This document shows, piece after piece, positions 49,476 to 58,177 of a stretch of DNA of 63,336 bases. Location: the NCBI GenBank assembly GCA_039933775.1, contig JBDTNK010000003.1, positions 1 to 63,336 on the forward strand, in the 5' to 3' direction. Made by a program: the position numbers and the translations under genes. Position 1 is the stretch's first letter. Each line of letters opens with the position of its first letter. A model generated the notes under the pieces. That model ran no database searches and was not told where the DNA came from. It saw only the letters and a program-made list of their open reading frames with translations. The DNA comes from JBDTNK01 sp039933775 (lineage in GTDB: Bacteria; Chloroflexota; Limnocylindria; QHBO01).

Positions 49476-51715
49476 TCGGCAGTTCGGAGCGGCGCATCGG
49501 CGGCGCTGATCGCGCCAGCGGGGCGCAGCGCTACGTGGCCGACGTCCGGCTGGGCGGCGCGCTGCACGTCGCGCTGGTGCATCTCGATTGCGCACGCGCT
49601 CGCATCGGTCCCATCGATGCGACCGCCGCGCTGCTGGCGCCGGGCGTCGTCGCGGTGGTCACCGCACAGGATCTCCCGCAGCCCATGCCCCGCTTCGGGC
49701 CCACGTACGCGGACCGGCCGCTGCTGGCGGTGGATGAGACAAAGTTCCACGGCGAGCCGGTCGCCGCGGTGTTGGCCGAGACGCACGAAGCCGCCCGCGA
49801 GGCCGCGGCGCTGGTGCGGGTCGAGCACGAGCAGCTGCCCGCGGTGGTGAGCATCGGGCAGGCGCTCGACCCTGGCGCGCCGCTCGTCCGCGATCCGGCG
49901 CTGCGCGCTGCCGACGACCCGCTGCGGAACACGAACAGGCTGTCCGAGTGGCACTTCGGCTGGGGTGACGTGGATCGCGCTTCCGCCGATACGGTGATCG
50001 AGCACGTGTACGGCGCCGCATCGACGACGCATTTCGCGATCGAGCCGCACGGCTTCATGGCCGCGCCCGACGGTGACGGCGTCGCCATCTGGAGCTCGAT
50101 CCAGCATCCCTATGTCCTGCAGCGGCTGGTGGCGGCGACCATCGGCCTGCCGGTCGCGAAGGTGCGCGTCTTCGCGCCGGACCCGGGCGGCGGCTTCGGC
50201 GGCAAGCAACATGCCAAGTACGAGCCGCTCCTCGCCGTCCTGGCGCTGCGCATTGGCCGTCCGTTGCGCCTGGTGCTGACCCTGGAGGAGACGTTTCAAT
50301 CGGTCCGCTCGCCCACCTTCGAGATCGCGATGCGCACCGGGTTCCGCGATGACGGCACGATCACCTTCCAGGACATCGTCGTGGACGGCATGCTCGGCGC
50401 GTACGCGGACATCGGCTACCGGGTGGTCAGCAAGGCCGCGTACCTGGCCTGTGGCCCGTACCGCGTGCCGGACGCGCGCATCGAGGTCCGAGCGCTGCTC
50501 TCCCACACGCCACCGGCCACCGCCCTGCGCGGCTTCGGCAGCCCGCAGATGGCCTGGGCCTTCGAGTCGCAGATGGACGCGGCGGCGGCGCAGCTTGGCC
50601 TGGACCGGGTCGCGATCCGGCTCGGCAACCTTGCCCGACGGGGCGAGGCCATCGTGCGCGGCGCCGGGGACACCCCCGTTGACGGCGACTGGGCGCAGAC
50701 GGTGCAGCGGGCCGTCGCCTGGATCGGCTGGGACACGCCGCTCCCCGAGGGCCATGGTCGCGGGCTGGCGCTGGGCATCAAGTCGTCGGCGACGACGGGC
50801 GCCTCGTACGCCATCGTGCGGCTGCTCCACGACGGCAGCGCGACGGTGATGGCCGGCACCTCGGACATGGGACAGGGCGCTCGCACCGTGATCGCGCAGA
50901 TCGCCGCACAGGAGCTCGGGATCGGCACGGAGCGCGTCAACGTCGTCATGGGCGACACCGGCGCGGCGCCGTACGACATGCAGACGTCGGCCAGCCGCTC
51001 GACCGTCTTCATGGGCACCGCGGTGCTGAACGCCTGCAGCGAGATCAGGAAGAAGCTGCGGCAAATGGCCGCCGAGACATACCGCATGCCCGAAGCGACG
51101 CTCGAGCTCGACGGTGGCAGTGTGCGGCTGCCCGATGGCGCTCGTTCGTTTGTCGAGATCATGGCCGATACCTTCGGCCCGATGCTGGGCGAGGTGATCG
51201 GCATCGGGGAGCGGCGCGGCGCCCACATCCCGGGCCATCCGCTCGGCGGACACGCGGCCTTCTACGAGTTCAGCTGCACCGCATCGGAGGTATCGGTCGA
51301 TATCGAGACCGGCGAGGTCCAGCTCCTGCGCCACGTGACCGTCTCCGACGTCGGCAAGGCGCTCAACCCGACGCACGTCGCGATGCAGGATGAGGGCGCG
51401 GCGATGATGGGCATCGGCCAGACGCTGATGGAGCACCTGCTCTTCGACCCGCAGAGCGGCCGGATCGAGAACCTCGGGGCGCTCGACTATCGGATCCTGA
51501 CCACCAAGGACGTGCCGCTCGAGATGGCGTCGCTGACCGTTGAAAACGAGGATGGGCCCGGTCCGTACGGCTCGAAGGGGACCGGCGAGAGCGGCCTCCT
51601 CTCCACCGCACCCGCGATCGCATCTGCGATTCGCGACGCGACCGGCGTGGCGATCCGCGACCTTCCGATCACCCCCGAGCGCATCTGGGCGGCGTTGCAG
51701 TCAGCTCGTCGGTAG
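49472..51715 (+). CDS. Molybdenum hydroxylase large, molybdopterin-binding subunit (CoxL/XdhA type)
   Basis: ATG 49472 gives 747 residues, normal for the family. DPGGGFGGKQHAKYEP and ATALRGFGSPQMAWAFE bind the molybdopterin, MGQGARTVIAQIAAQELG follows, and Glu706 in GSKGTGESGLL is the catalytic Glu of xanthine-oxidase-family enzymes. The CO-dehydrogenase active-site loop AYRCSFR is absent; the corresponding segment reads ALRGFG, so a role as an aldehyde, purine or N-heterocycle hydroxylase is more likely than CO oxidation. The substrate is unknown. It ends the operon and overlaps the 3' end of the PHP gene by 15 bases. Confidence 0.93.
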   Translation: MIGSSERRIGGADRASGAQRYVADVRLGGALHVALVHLDCARARIGPIDATAALLAPGVVAVVTAQDLPQPMPRFGPTYADRPLLAVDETKFHGEPVAAVLAETHEAAREAAALVRVEHEQLPAVVSIGQALDPGAPLVRDPALRAADDPLRNTNRLSEWHFGWGDVDRASADTVIEHVYGAASTTHFAIEPHGFMAAPDGDGVAIWSSIQHPYVLQRLVAATIGLPVAKVRVFAPDPGGGFGGKQHAKYEPLLAVLALRIGRPLRLVLTLEETFQSVRSPTFEIAMRTGFRDDGTITFQDIVVDGMLGAYADIGYRVVSKAAYLACGPYRVPDARIEVRALLSHTPPATALRGFGSPQMAWAFESQMDAAAAQLGLDRVAIRLGNLARRGEAIVRGAGDTPVDGDWAQTVQRAVAWIGWDTPLPEGHGRGLALGIKSSATTGASYAIVRLLHDGSATVMAGTSDMGQGARTVIAQIAAQELGIGTERVNVVMGDTGAAPYDMQTSASRSTVFMGTAVLNACSEIRKKLRQMAAETYRMPEATLELDGGSVRLPDGARSFVEIMADTFGPMLGEVIGIGERRGAHIPGHPLGGHAAFYEFSCTASEVSVDIETGEVQLLRHVTVSDVGKALNPTHVAMQDEGAAMMGIGQTLMEHLLFDPQSGRIENLGALDYRILTTKDVPLEMASLTVENEDGPGPYGSKGTGESGLLSTAPAIASAIRDATGVAIRDLPITPERIWAALQSARR

Positions 51716-52594
51716 GGCCGGCAGCGGCGTCGGGACCCGACGTCGAGCTTCGAAGCGCAGGTACTCGGTGTAACCCGCGCGCCGCGCAGCCGCCACGACG
51801 ACCTCGTAGCCGAGCGCCGCGTCGTCCGCCACGTGGGCGTCGCTGGCGAGCGTGATCGGCACCCCGGCCGCACGGAACCGCGCCAGGAAGCTCGGCGCGG
51901 GGTAGAGGCGCTGGACCCGGTGCCGCAGCCCGGCGCTCGACACCTCGATCGCCGTCCCACTTCGCGCAGCTGCCGCGACCACCGGACCGTACAGGTGGCC
52001 GAGGTCCCCGCCGGGCTGCAGCGCGTGGCGGGCAATGACGTCGGCGTGGGCCAGCACATCCACGAGCCCCGATCCGGCGAGCGCCGCCTCGAGCTCGAAG
52101 TACTGCGCGAAGGCCCGCTCGGTGCCCCGGCGCTCGTACTCGGCCCGGGCGCTGTCGCGCATGAAGTTCCAGGCACCGATCCAGTGGATCGAGCCGACGA
52201 GGTAGTCGAACGGGATGCCGGCCAGCAGGTCGAGCACCGCGACCTCGGTGCCGGGCACGAAATCGACCTCGAGGCCGAGCTTGACGGGCAGGCCGCGTGC
52301 CTTCGCGTCCAGCACGACCTCCACGTAGCGCGCCAGCGACAGGTTCCGCTCCGTGCCGATCCAGGCTGCCAGGTCCGCTCGAAGCCGCGCGTCGGGGTCG
52401 CGCTCCCACCATCGACCAAGAACCGGGATCGACTCGCGGCACCGATAGAGGTGCTCGGTGAAGCCGAGCTCGGTCACGCCGCGCGCCGCCGCCGCCTCCA
52501 TGTATCGGTCGATCCAACCATCGGGGTAGACCCCCATCGGTGGCGCGCCGGGCACCGGGCGGTGGGGATGGAGGTGAAGGTGGTAGTCGCTCAT
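51701..52594 (-). CDS. PHP-domain phosphoesterase (HisJ/HisK-type histidinol-phosphatase family)
   Basis: ATG 52594 gives 297 residues opening MSDYHLHLHPHRPVPG, the first metal-binding cluster of PHP domains. Further motifs are ELGFTEHLYR, KLGLEVDFVPG, YLVGSIHWIG, DVLAHADVIARHAL and ITLASDAHVADD, which supply the remaining His/Asp/Glu ligands. Similar proteins dephosphorylate histidinol phosphate, but no his genes are nearby, so it may act on a phosphorylated intermediate of this catabolic locus. Confidence 0.88.
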   Translation of the reverse strand: MSDYHLHLHPHRPVPGAPPMGVYPDGWIDRYMEAAAARGVTELGFTEHLYRCRESIPVLGRWWERDPDARLRADLAAWIGTERNLSLARYVEVVLDAKARGLPVKLGLEVDFVPGTEVAVLDLLAGIPFDYLVGSIHWIGAWNFMRDSARAEYERRGTERAFAQYFELEAALAGSGLVDVLAHADVIARHALQPGGDLGHLYGPVVAAAARSGTAIEVSSAGLRHRVQRLYPAPSFLARFRAAGVPITLASDAHVADDAALGYEVVVAAARRAGYTEYLRFEARRRVPTPLPALPTS

Positions 52595-52625
52595 CGGTCC
52601 GTCCGCCAAGCTGAAACGGCCGCGA

Positions 52626-53492
52626 TCAACGAAAGCTGGCGCTGAGCCTGTCCCAGAGCGCGCCCGCGTTGTGCTTCTGGATGTATCCCATCATGTACTC
52701 CTGGCCGATGTCCACCGGGAAGCGCTCGGCGAAGTTGACGCGCTCGATGGTCTCATCGCGCGACCAGCCCTTCGCCACGGCATAGGCCACCGCGGAGGTC
52801 CACTCGAGCAGGACCGCCTTCTGCGTGGCGAGATAGCTCGTGGTCGTCACCGGCCCGTGCCCCGGGATGACGTGGTCCACGTCCAGCGCCGCGATGCGGT
52901 CGAGCGTCGCCAGCCACTGGTCGACATCCGAGCTCATGAGCCACGTCTGGACGTCGGAGAAGACGGTGTCGCCGGTCAGGACGACGCGCTCCTCGGGGAT
53001 ATGAACCGCCACCTGCCCCGGCGTGTGTCCCGGCGTGTGCAGCAGGTGAAAGGTGTGCTCGCCCACGTGCAGGGTCAGGTCGCCGCTGAACACGATCTGG
53101 CCGCGGTTCGGATCGGCCTCGTAGATCGCGCGGTCGGGGAAGATGTCCTGCCCGTCGGGGTCGTCGGTCGGCATCGCCTCGGCGGCGTAGGCGAACGGGT
53201 CCAGGATGGGGCCCACGACCATGAAGTTGTCGGCCACGCCCTGGTGGTGCACCACCCGACCCGCGCCCTTGAAGTAGTAATTGCCGAAGATGTGGTCGAC
53301 GTGGTGCTCGGTGTTCACGACGTAGCGGATCGGGCCATACGACTCCGCCTCGTGGCGCATCGCGACGGCTTTGGTCGGCAGCTGCGGCGTGTCGATCACC
53401 ACCACTCCGTCGGCGGTCGTGACGTAGCTCGGATTGCAGCCCCGGATCGTGGTGTCGGTGCGTACGTTGCTCGTGACGAGCTGCGTGCCCAC
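52626..53492 (-). CDS. MBL-fold metallo-hydrolase
   Basis: The 288-residue protein has the lactamase fold. The ligand motif reads NTEHHVDHIFGN, so the first His of H-x-H-x-D-H is Glu. Other ligands are HTPGHTPGQVAVH, LTGDTVFSD and VIPGHGPV. The substitution is also seen in quinoprotein-relay/SoxH-like relatives. A hydrolytic role on an ester, lactone or thioester is possible. It lies 13 bases downstream of the SDR stop on the same strand and 31 bases before the PHP gene, so SDR-MBL-PHP may form one operon. Confidence 0.85.
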   Translation of the reverse strand: MGTQLVTSNVRTDTTIRGCNPSYVTTADGVVVIDTPQLPTKAVAMRHEAESYGPIRYVVNTEHHVDHIFGNYYFKGAGRVVHHQGVADNFMVVGPILDPFAYAAEAMPTDDPDGQDIFPDRAIYEADPNRGQIVFSGDLTLHVGEHTFHLLHTPGHTPGQVAVHIPEERVVLTGDTVFSDVQTWLMSSDVDQWLATLDRIAALDVDHVIPGHGPVTTTSYLATQKAVLLEWTSAVAYAVAKGWSRDETIERVNFAERFPVDIGQEYMMGYIQKHNAGALWDRLSASFR

Positions 53493-53505
53493 GCTCAGCG
53501 AGCCG

Positions 53506-54303
53506 TCACTGCGTCGCGGTCAGGCCGCCGTCGATGGTCAGGATCTGACCGGTGACGAAGGACGATGCATCCGAGCAGAAGAAGAGCACCGCGCCGACGA
53601 GATCGTCAGGGTCGGCGATCCGCCCGATCGGGATGCGGGCCAGCAGCCCCCTCTTGAAGTCCTCGTCCGCGAGGAGGGTCGCCACCTGTGGCGTCGCGAC
53701 GAAGGTGGGTGCGATGGCATTGACGGTGATCCCGTGATGCGCCCACTCGGTGGCCTGCTGGCGCATCAGCGCGTTGATCGCTCCCTTGGCTGCCACGTAG
53801 GCCGAGAAGCCCTGGTTGATGCCGAGCTGGCCGCGCACCGACGAGATGTGCAGCACGCGCCCGCCGCGTCCCCCGGTGATCATGGCGCGCGCCGCGGCCT
53901 GCGTCGGCAGCAGATCGCTGCGCAGGTTCAGGTCGAGGATGCGGTCCCACTCGGCCTCGGGATAGGACTCGGCCGGGTAGAGCGCGCCGCCCGCGCCACC
54001 ACCCACGGCATTCACGATGATGTCGATGCGGCCGAAGCGGGTCATCGCCTCGTCGATCGCGGCATCGACCGCGTCGTGCTTCGTGACGTCGACCGAGAGG
54101 AGGAGCGCCTGGGAGCCGAGGCGTTCGACGGCCTCCGCCAGGTCGACCTTGTCCGCGGCCGATCGACCCAGGACGACCACGTTCGCGCCGGCGCCGGCCA
54201 GGGCCAGCGAGATGCGTCGCCCGATGCCGCCGGCGCCGCCCGAGACGACCGCCACGCGGCCATCGAGGCGGAAGCGGGTCAGCTCATCGGTGGGGGCCGT
54301 CAT
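53506..54303 (-). CDS. Short-chain dehydrogenase/reductase, gluconate 5-dehydrogenase-like
   Basis: ATG 54303 gives 265 residues. The NAD(P)-binding motif is VVSGGAGGIGRRI (about 19-31), VNAVGGGAGG follows, and the catalytic set is Ser in HISSVRGQLG and Tyr-x3-Lys in SAYVAAKGAINAL. The C-terminal FFCSDASSFVTGQILTIDGG is typical of classical SDRs, including KduD and gluconate 5-dehydrogenases. It diverges from the GMC oxidoreductase gene and probably oxidises a hydroxyl on a related substrate. Confidence 0.92.
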   Translation of the reverse strand: MTAPTDELTRFRLDGRVAVVSGGAGGIGRRISLALAGAGANVVVLGRSAADKVDLAEAVERLGSQALLLSVDVTKHDAVDAAIDEAMTRFGRIDIIVNAVGGGAGGALYPAESYPEAEWDRILDLNLRSDLLPTQAAARAMITGGRGGRVLHISSVRGQLGINQGFSAYVAAKGAINALMRQQATEWAHHGITVNAIAPTFVATPQVATLLADEDFKRGLLARIPIGRIADPDDLVGAVLFFCSDASSFVTGQILTIDGGLTATQ

Positions 54304-54312
54304 GTCTGATCG

Positions 54313-54318
54313 ATTATC
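54313..54318 (-). promoter_or_regulatory. Likely -10 element for the SDR gene
   Basis: GATAAT on the minus strand ends 9 bases before ATG 54303, with no Shine-Dalgarno. It fits the leaderless pattern of several other genes here. Confidence 0.45.
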
Positions 54319-54468
54319 GAGGATCGTCGCGAACAGCGTCAAGGAAGCACGCCTCCGGCCGCGTCTGGACCGATAGCAAACCTTTACTGTACGGTTGGTC
54401 GCACTCGGCGCCCGGCGTTCCGTCGCCGGGCGGGTGCCCGGAACCGTCCCCTGCGAAAGGAGCCAACC

Positions 54469-56082
54469 TTGCCCGTCGAACCAGCGGATGTCCTCATCAT
54501 CGGTGCAGGCGCGTCCGGCGGCGTCGTCGCTCGCCGGCTGGCGGAGGCGGGGTTCGATGTCGTCTGCCTGGAGCAGGGCGACTGGCACGACAAGGGCGAA
54601 TTTCGCGGCGTGCACCCCGACTGGGAGCTGACCGCGCGGAAACAGTGGGCGACGAGCCCCAACATCCGCGGCCTCCCCGAGGATTACCCGATCGTCGAGG
54701 GCGACTCGCCGGTCTCGCCGCTCATGTTCAGCGGCGTCGGCGGATCCATGATCCTGTACGCCGGAGCCTGGCCGCGGATGCTGCCGTCGGACTTCCGGGT
54801 GCGGTCACTCGACGGCATCGCGGACGACTGGCCGCTGACCTATGACGAGCTGCTCCCCTACTTCCGCCAGACCGATCGCGACTTCGGCATCTCCGCGCTG
54901 GGCGGAAATCCGGCGTACCCGCCCGATGCGGAGGATCCGCCGCTGCCGCCGTTGCCCATCGGCGCCGGAGGGCTGAAGGTGGCGCGTGCGCACGCGCGCC
55001 TGGGCTGGCACTGGTGGCCGGAGTCCAACGCGATCCTGTCGGCTCCGTATGACGGCCGCCGGCCGTGCGTCCAGCGCAGCACGTGCCAGTCGGGCTGCAA
55101 CGAGGGGGCTAAGGCGTCGACCGATCTGACCCACTGGCCCAAGGCCATCGCGAAGGGCGCACGCCTCGTGACCGGCGCCCGAGTACGCCGCATCGAGACC
55201 AACGATCGCGGCCTGGCGACGGGTGCGACCTGGATCGACCGCGACGGCAACGAGCATCTCGAGCAGGCACGGGTCGTGGTTTTGGCCGCGAACGCGATCG
55301 GAACGGCGCGGCTGCTGCTGCTCTCCGCCAACGCGCGCCATCCCGACGGTCTCGCCAACTCATCGGGCCTGGTCGGAAAGCGGCTGATGATGCACCCGTT
55401 CGCCAACGTCGCCGGCGTCTTCGACGAGCCGCTGATGAGCTGGCAGGGCCAGTTCGGCGACATGATCGAGTCGCTCCAGTTCTACGAGACCGATGATCAG
55501 CGCGGCTTCGTCCGCGGCGCACGATGGGCGCTCGCGCCGACCGGCGGCCCGATCAACACGGCGCTGCCGAGCCGCGCCGGGACGCAGGTCTGGGGCCCCG
55601 ATCACCACCTCCACGTCAAGTCGCACCTTGGCCACGGCGCCAACTGGGGACTCTTCGGCGAGGACCTGCCCGACGAGGCGAACCGGGTCAGCCTGTCGGA
55701 CAGCGTCACCGACTCGTCCGGCATCGCGGCGCCCGAGATCCAGTACGCGATGAGCGACAACTCGCGACGCATGCTGGACTTTCACATCGAGCGCGCGACC
55801 GAGTCGCTGATCGAGGCGGGCGCGCGCACCGTCGAGGTCGATCGCCTCATGCGCTACTCGGGCTGGCATCTGCTCGGCACCGCCCGCATGGGTGACGATC
55901 CGGAGACGTCGGTTCTGGACCGATGGAACCGCACCCACGACGTGCCGAACCTGTACGTGGTCGACGGCAGCTGTTTCGTGACCTCGAGCGGCGTCAACCC
56001 GACCTCGACGATCGTGGCACTGGCCCTGCGCGCCGCCGATCGCATGATCGAGACGCGCTTCGCGCTGCAGGTCCCGGCATGA
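54469..56082 (+). CDS. GMC-family FAD oxidoreductase
   Basis: TTG 54469 with AAAGGAG 7 bases upstream gives 537 residues. The FAD motif is DVLIIGAGASGGVVARRLAE (7-26). Other GMC segments are FSGVGGSMILYAGAWPRM, ADDWPLTYDELLPYF and CNEGAKAS. The catalytic pair is His467 in GWHLLGTARMG and Asn510 in GVNPTSTIVALAL. It likely oxidises an alcohol or sugar. The next gene overlaps its stop (ATGA) and encodes a gluconate-dehydrogenase-type small subunit, so the pair probably works as a two-subunit membrane or periplasmic dehydrogenase, though no signal peptide is visible. Confidence 0.93.
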   Translation: MPVEPADVLIIGAGASGGVVARRLAEAGFDVVCLEQGDWHDKGEFRGVHPDWELTARKQWATSPNIRGLPEDYPIVEGDSPVSPLMFSGVGGSMILYAGAWPRMLPSDFRVRSLDGIADDWPLTYDELLPYFRQTDRDFGISALGGNPAYPPDAEDPPLPPLPIGAGGLKVARAHARLGWHWWPESNAILSAPYDGRRPCVQRSTCQSGCNEGAKASTDLTHWPKAIAKGARLVTGARVRRIETNDRGLATGATWIDRDGNEHLEQARVVVLAANAIGTARLLLLSANARHPDGLANSSGLVGKRLMMHPFANVAGVFDEPLMSWQGQFGDMIESLQFYETDDQRGFVRGARWALAPTGGPINTALPSRAGTQVWGPDHHLHVKSHLGHGANWGLFGEDLPDEANRVSLSDSVTDSSGIAAPEIQYAMSDNSRRMLDFHIERATESLIEAGARTVEVDRLMRYSGWHLLGTARMGDDPETSVLDRWNRTHDVPNLYVVDGSCFVTSSGVNPTSTIVALALRAADRMIETRFALQVPA

Positions 56083-56702
56083 GCGAGTCCGGGGCGCCGA
56101 CCGACACGACCGGCGGCATGCCCGCGACGACATCGCGCGCTCCCCTCCAGGGGGCAGATGCCGCGCCCGGGACCGACCCGCTGATTCACCTCGATGCCGG
56201 TGCCCGGCAGCGTTTCGCCGCGATCGCCGAGCGGCTCATCCCGGAGGCACACGGGATGCCGTCGGCGGCCGAGATCGTCGGCGAGGTCCGCCTGCGTTTC
56301 GTGCTGCGGGCGCGACCCGATCTCGTCGAGCCGCTCGTGGCGGCGCTTCGGCCCGAGCTCGGAGACGATCCCGGGGAACGTCTCGAGGCGCTCGGGCGCG
56401 ACGAGGCGACCGAGCTCGCCGCGCTGCAGCTGGCGATCGTGGGCGGCTACTACACCGACCGCCGCGTCCGGCAGCTGATCGGTTATCCGGGCCAGATGGC
56501 CATCGAGGTCAGGTCGTGGGAGGTCCCGCCCTACCTGGAGGAGGGCCTCATCGACGCCGTGCTGGCGCGCGGCGCGGTGTGGCGCGATCCTGAGACCGGC
56601 ACCACGGCGGTCGTCGACGCGGCGCCGCGGACCTATGCAGAGCGATACGGGTCGACCGAAGGGCGCCCGGAAGGAGGAGACAATGGTAGCGACGGCTCCT
56701 GA
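56079..56702 (+). CDS. Gluconate 2-dehydrogenase subunit 3-like protein
   Basis: ATG 56079 overlaps the GMC stop and gives 207 residues. After about 35 low-complexity residues, HLDAGARQRFAAIAERLIPE (about 37-56) and LQLAIVGGYYTDRRVRQLIGYPG (about 117-139) match the subunit 3 family (PF13618). In known dehydrogenases this subunit stabilises or exports the GMC flavoprotein. It lacks a Tat or Sec signal here, so the complex may be cytoplasmic. The ALDH gene starts within its last 20 bases. Confidence 0.82.
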   Translation: MSESGAPTDTTGGMPATTSRAPLQGADAAPGTDPLIHLDAGARQRFAAIAERLIPEAHGMPSAAEIVGEVRLRFVLRARPDLVEPLVAALRPELGDDPGERLEALGRDEATELAALQLAIVGGYYTDRRVRQLIGYPGQMAIEVRSWEVPPYLEEGLIDAVLARGAVWRDPETGTTAVVDAAPRTYAERYGSTEGRPEGGDNGSDGS

Positions 56703-58170
56703 ATCGACGTCGGAGCGCGGCGCGCCCGGCTGGCTCGACGGCTTCCTGGCCGACTGGCACCCCGGCTCGGGCGAGGCCCGCGAGGTCCGCGAGCCGGCGA
56801 CCGGGCGTCTCCTGCTGACCATGCAGCAATCGACGGTCGAGGACGTCCGTCGCGCAGCCGCGGCGGCGGCCGCGGCGCAGCCGGCCTGGGCGCAGACCAA
56901 CTACCAGGAGCGCGCCGCTATCCTGCGCCGAGCGGCCGACATCTACGAGGCGCACCGCCCCGAGTTCGGCACCTGGACGCAGCGCGAGACCGGCGCCCAT
57001 TACAACAAGATGTATCACGAGGCGAACTTCACCGCGCAGGAGCTGCTGGCCGCCGCATCGATGCCCTCGCAGCCGCTCGGATCGGTCCTGCCGTCCGCGC
57101 AGCAGGAGCGGCTCTCGATCGTGCGGCGCGTGCCGATCGGGGTGGTCGGGGCGATCACGCCGTGGAACTCGCCGAGCGTCCTGGGGATGCGGGTGGTGGC
57201 CCCGGCCCTCGCGCTCGGCAACGCAGTCGTGCTCAAGCCGGACCCGCAGACGCCGGTCTGCGGGGCGGCCGTGTTCGCGGCGATCTTCCGCGAGGCGGGG
57301 CTGCCCGACGGGCTGCTCCAGATCGTCATCGGCGACGCGGAGGTCGGCGAGGCGCTGGTCACCGATCCCAACGTGCACATGGTCTCGTTCACCGGCTCCA
57401 CCGAGGCGGGGCGCCGCGTCGGGTCGCTGGCCGGCGGGCTGCTCAAGAAGGTCTCGCTGGAGCTCGGCGGCAACAACGCCTTCGTGGTCACCGACGATGC
57501 CGACCTCGAAGCGGCGGCATCGGCCGGAGCATACGGAACGTTCCAGTTCCAGGGGCAGGTCTGCTTCGCCGTCGGCCGCCACATCGTGCATCGCTCCGTG
57601 GCCGACGCGTACGTCGACCTGCTGGCAGCCAAGGCAAAGCGCCTCCGCCTGGGCGACCCGTATCGAACCGACGTGGACCTTGGTCCGATCGTCAACGAGC
57701 AGCAGCTGGCGCGCGTCGACTCGATCGTGCAGCGCTCGATCCAGGGCGGTGCGCGGCTGGCCGAGGGCGGCACGCACGAGGGCCTCTTCTACCGGCCCAC
57801 CGTGCTGGCCGACGTGACGACCGACCTTCCGGCATGGACCGATGAGACCTTCGGTCCGGTTGCCCCGATCATCACCTTCGACTCCGACGAGGAGGCGATC
57901 GCACTGGCGAACGCGAGCGAGTACGGGCTGGCAGGTGCCGTCTACTCGCGCTCCATCGCGCGCGGCCTGGCGATCGCGAACCGCATCAAGGCGGGCATGG
58001 TCCACGTCAACGACCAGACCGTCAACGACGAGGCGATCGTCCCGTTCGGCGGCACCGGCATGTCGGGCAACGGCGGGCGCTTCGGCGGGGAGGCGAACTA
58101 CGACACCTTCACGGAGTGGCAGTGGCTCACCGTCCGTGACGAGCCCAAGTCCTTCCCGCATCCGTACTGA
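56683..58170 (+). CDS. Aldehyde dehydrogenase
   Basis: ATG 56683 with GGAGGAG upstream gives 495 residues. The family residues are all present: Asn162 in TPWNSP, Lys185 in LKPDP, SFTGSTEAGRR for NAD, Glu260 in LELGGNNA and the nucleophile Cys294 in FQGQVC. It oxidises an aldehyde to a carboxylate with NAD(P)+. It overlaps the subunit 3-like gene by 20 bases and so is co-expressed with the GMC enzyme, which would supply its aldehyde. Benzaldehyde/vanillin-dehydrogenase-like enzymes share this profile. Confidence 0.95.
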   Translation: MVATAPESTSERGAPGWLDGFLADWHPGSGEAREVREPATGRLLLTMQQSTVEDVRRAAAAAAAAQPAWAQTNYQERAAILRRAADIYEAHRPEFGTWTQRETGAHYNKMYHEANFTAQELLAAASMPSQPLGSVLPSAQQERLSIVRRVPIGVVGAITPWNSPSVLGMRVVAPALALGNAVVLKPDPQTPVCGAAVFAAIFREAGLPDGLLQIVIGDAEVGEALVTDPNVHMVSFTGSTEAGRRVGSLAGGLLKKVSLELGGNNAFVVTDDADLEAAASAGAYGTFQFQGQVCFAVGRHIVHRSVADAYVDLLAAKAKRLRLGDPYRTDVDLGPIVNEQQLARVDSIVQRSIQGGARLAEGGTHEGLFYRPTVLADVTTDLPAWTDETFGPVAPIITFDSDEEAIALANASEYGLAGAVYSRSIARGLAIANRIKAGMVHVNDQTVNDEAIVPFGGTGMSGNGGRFGGEANYDTFTEWQWLTVRDEPKSFPHPY

Positions 58171-58177
58171 TCGACCG

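Noticed and set aside
49412..51436. Minus-strand open frame of 674 residues
   Set aside because: Entirely antisense to the molybdenum hydroxylase large subunit, which has all family motifs.
49472..51715. CO dehydrogenase large subunit
   Set aside because: The CoxL active-site loop AYRCSFR is missing, so carbon monoxide oxidation is not supported.
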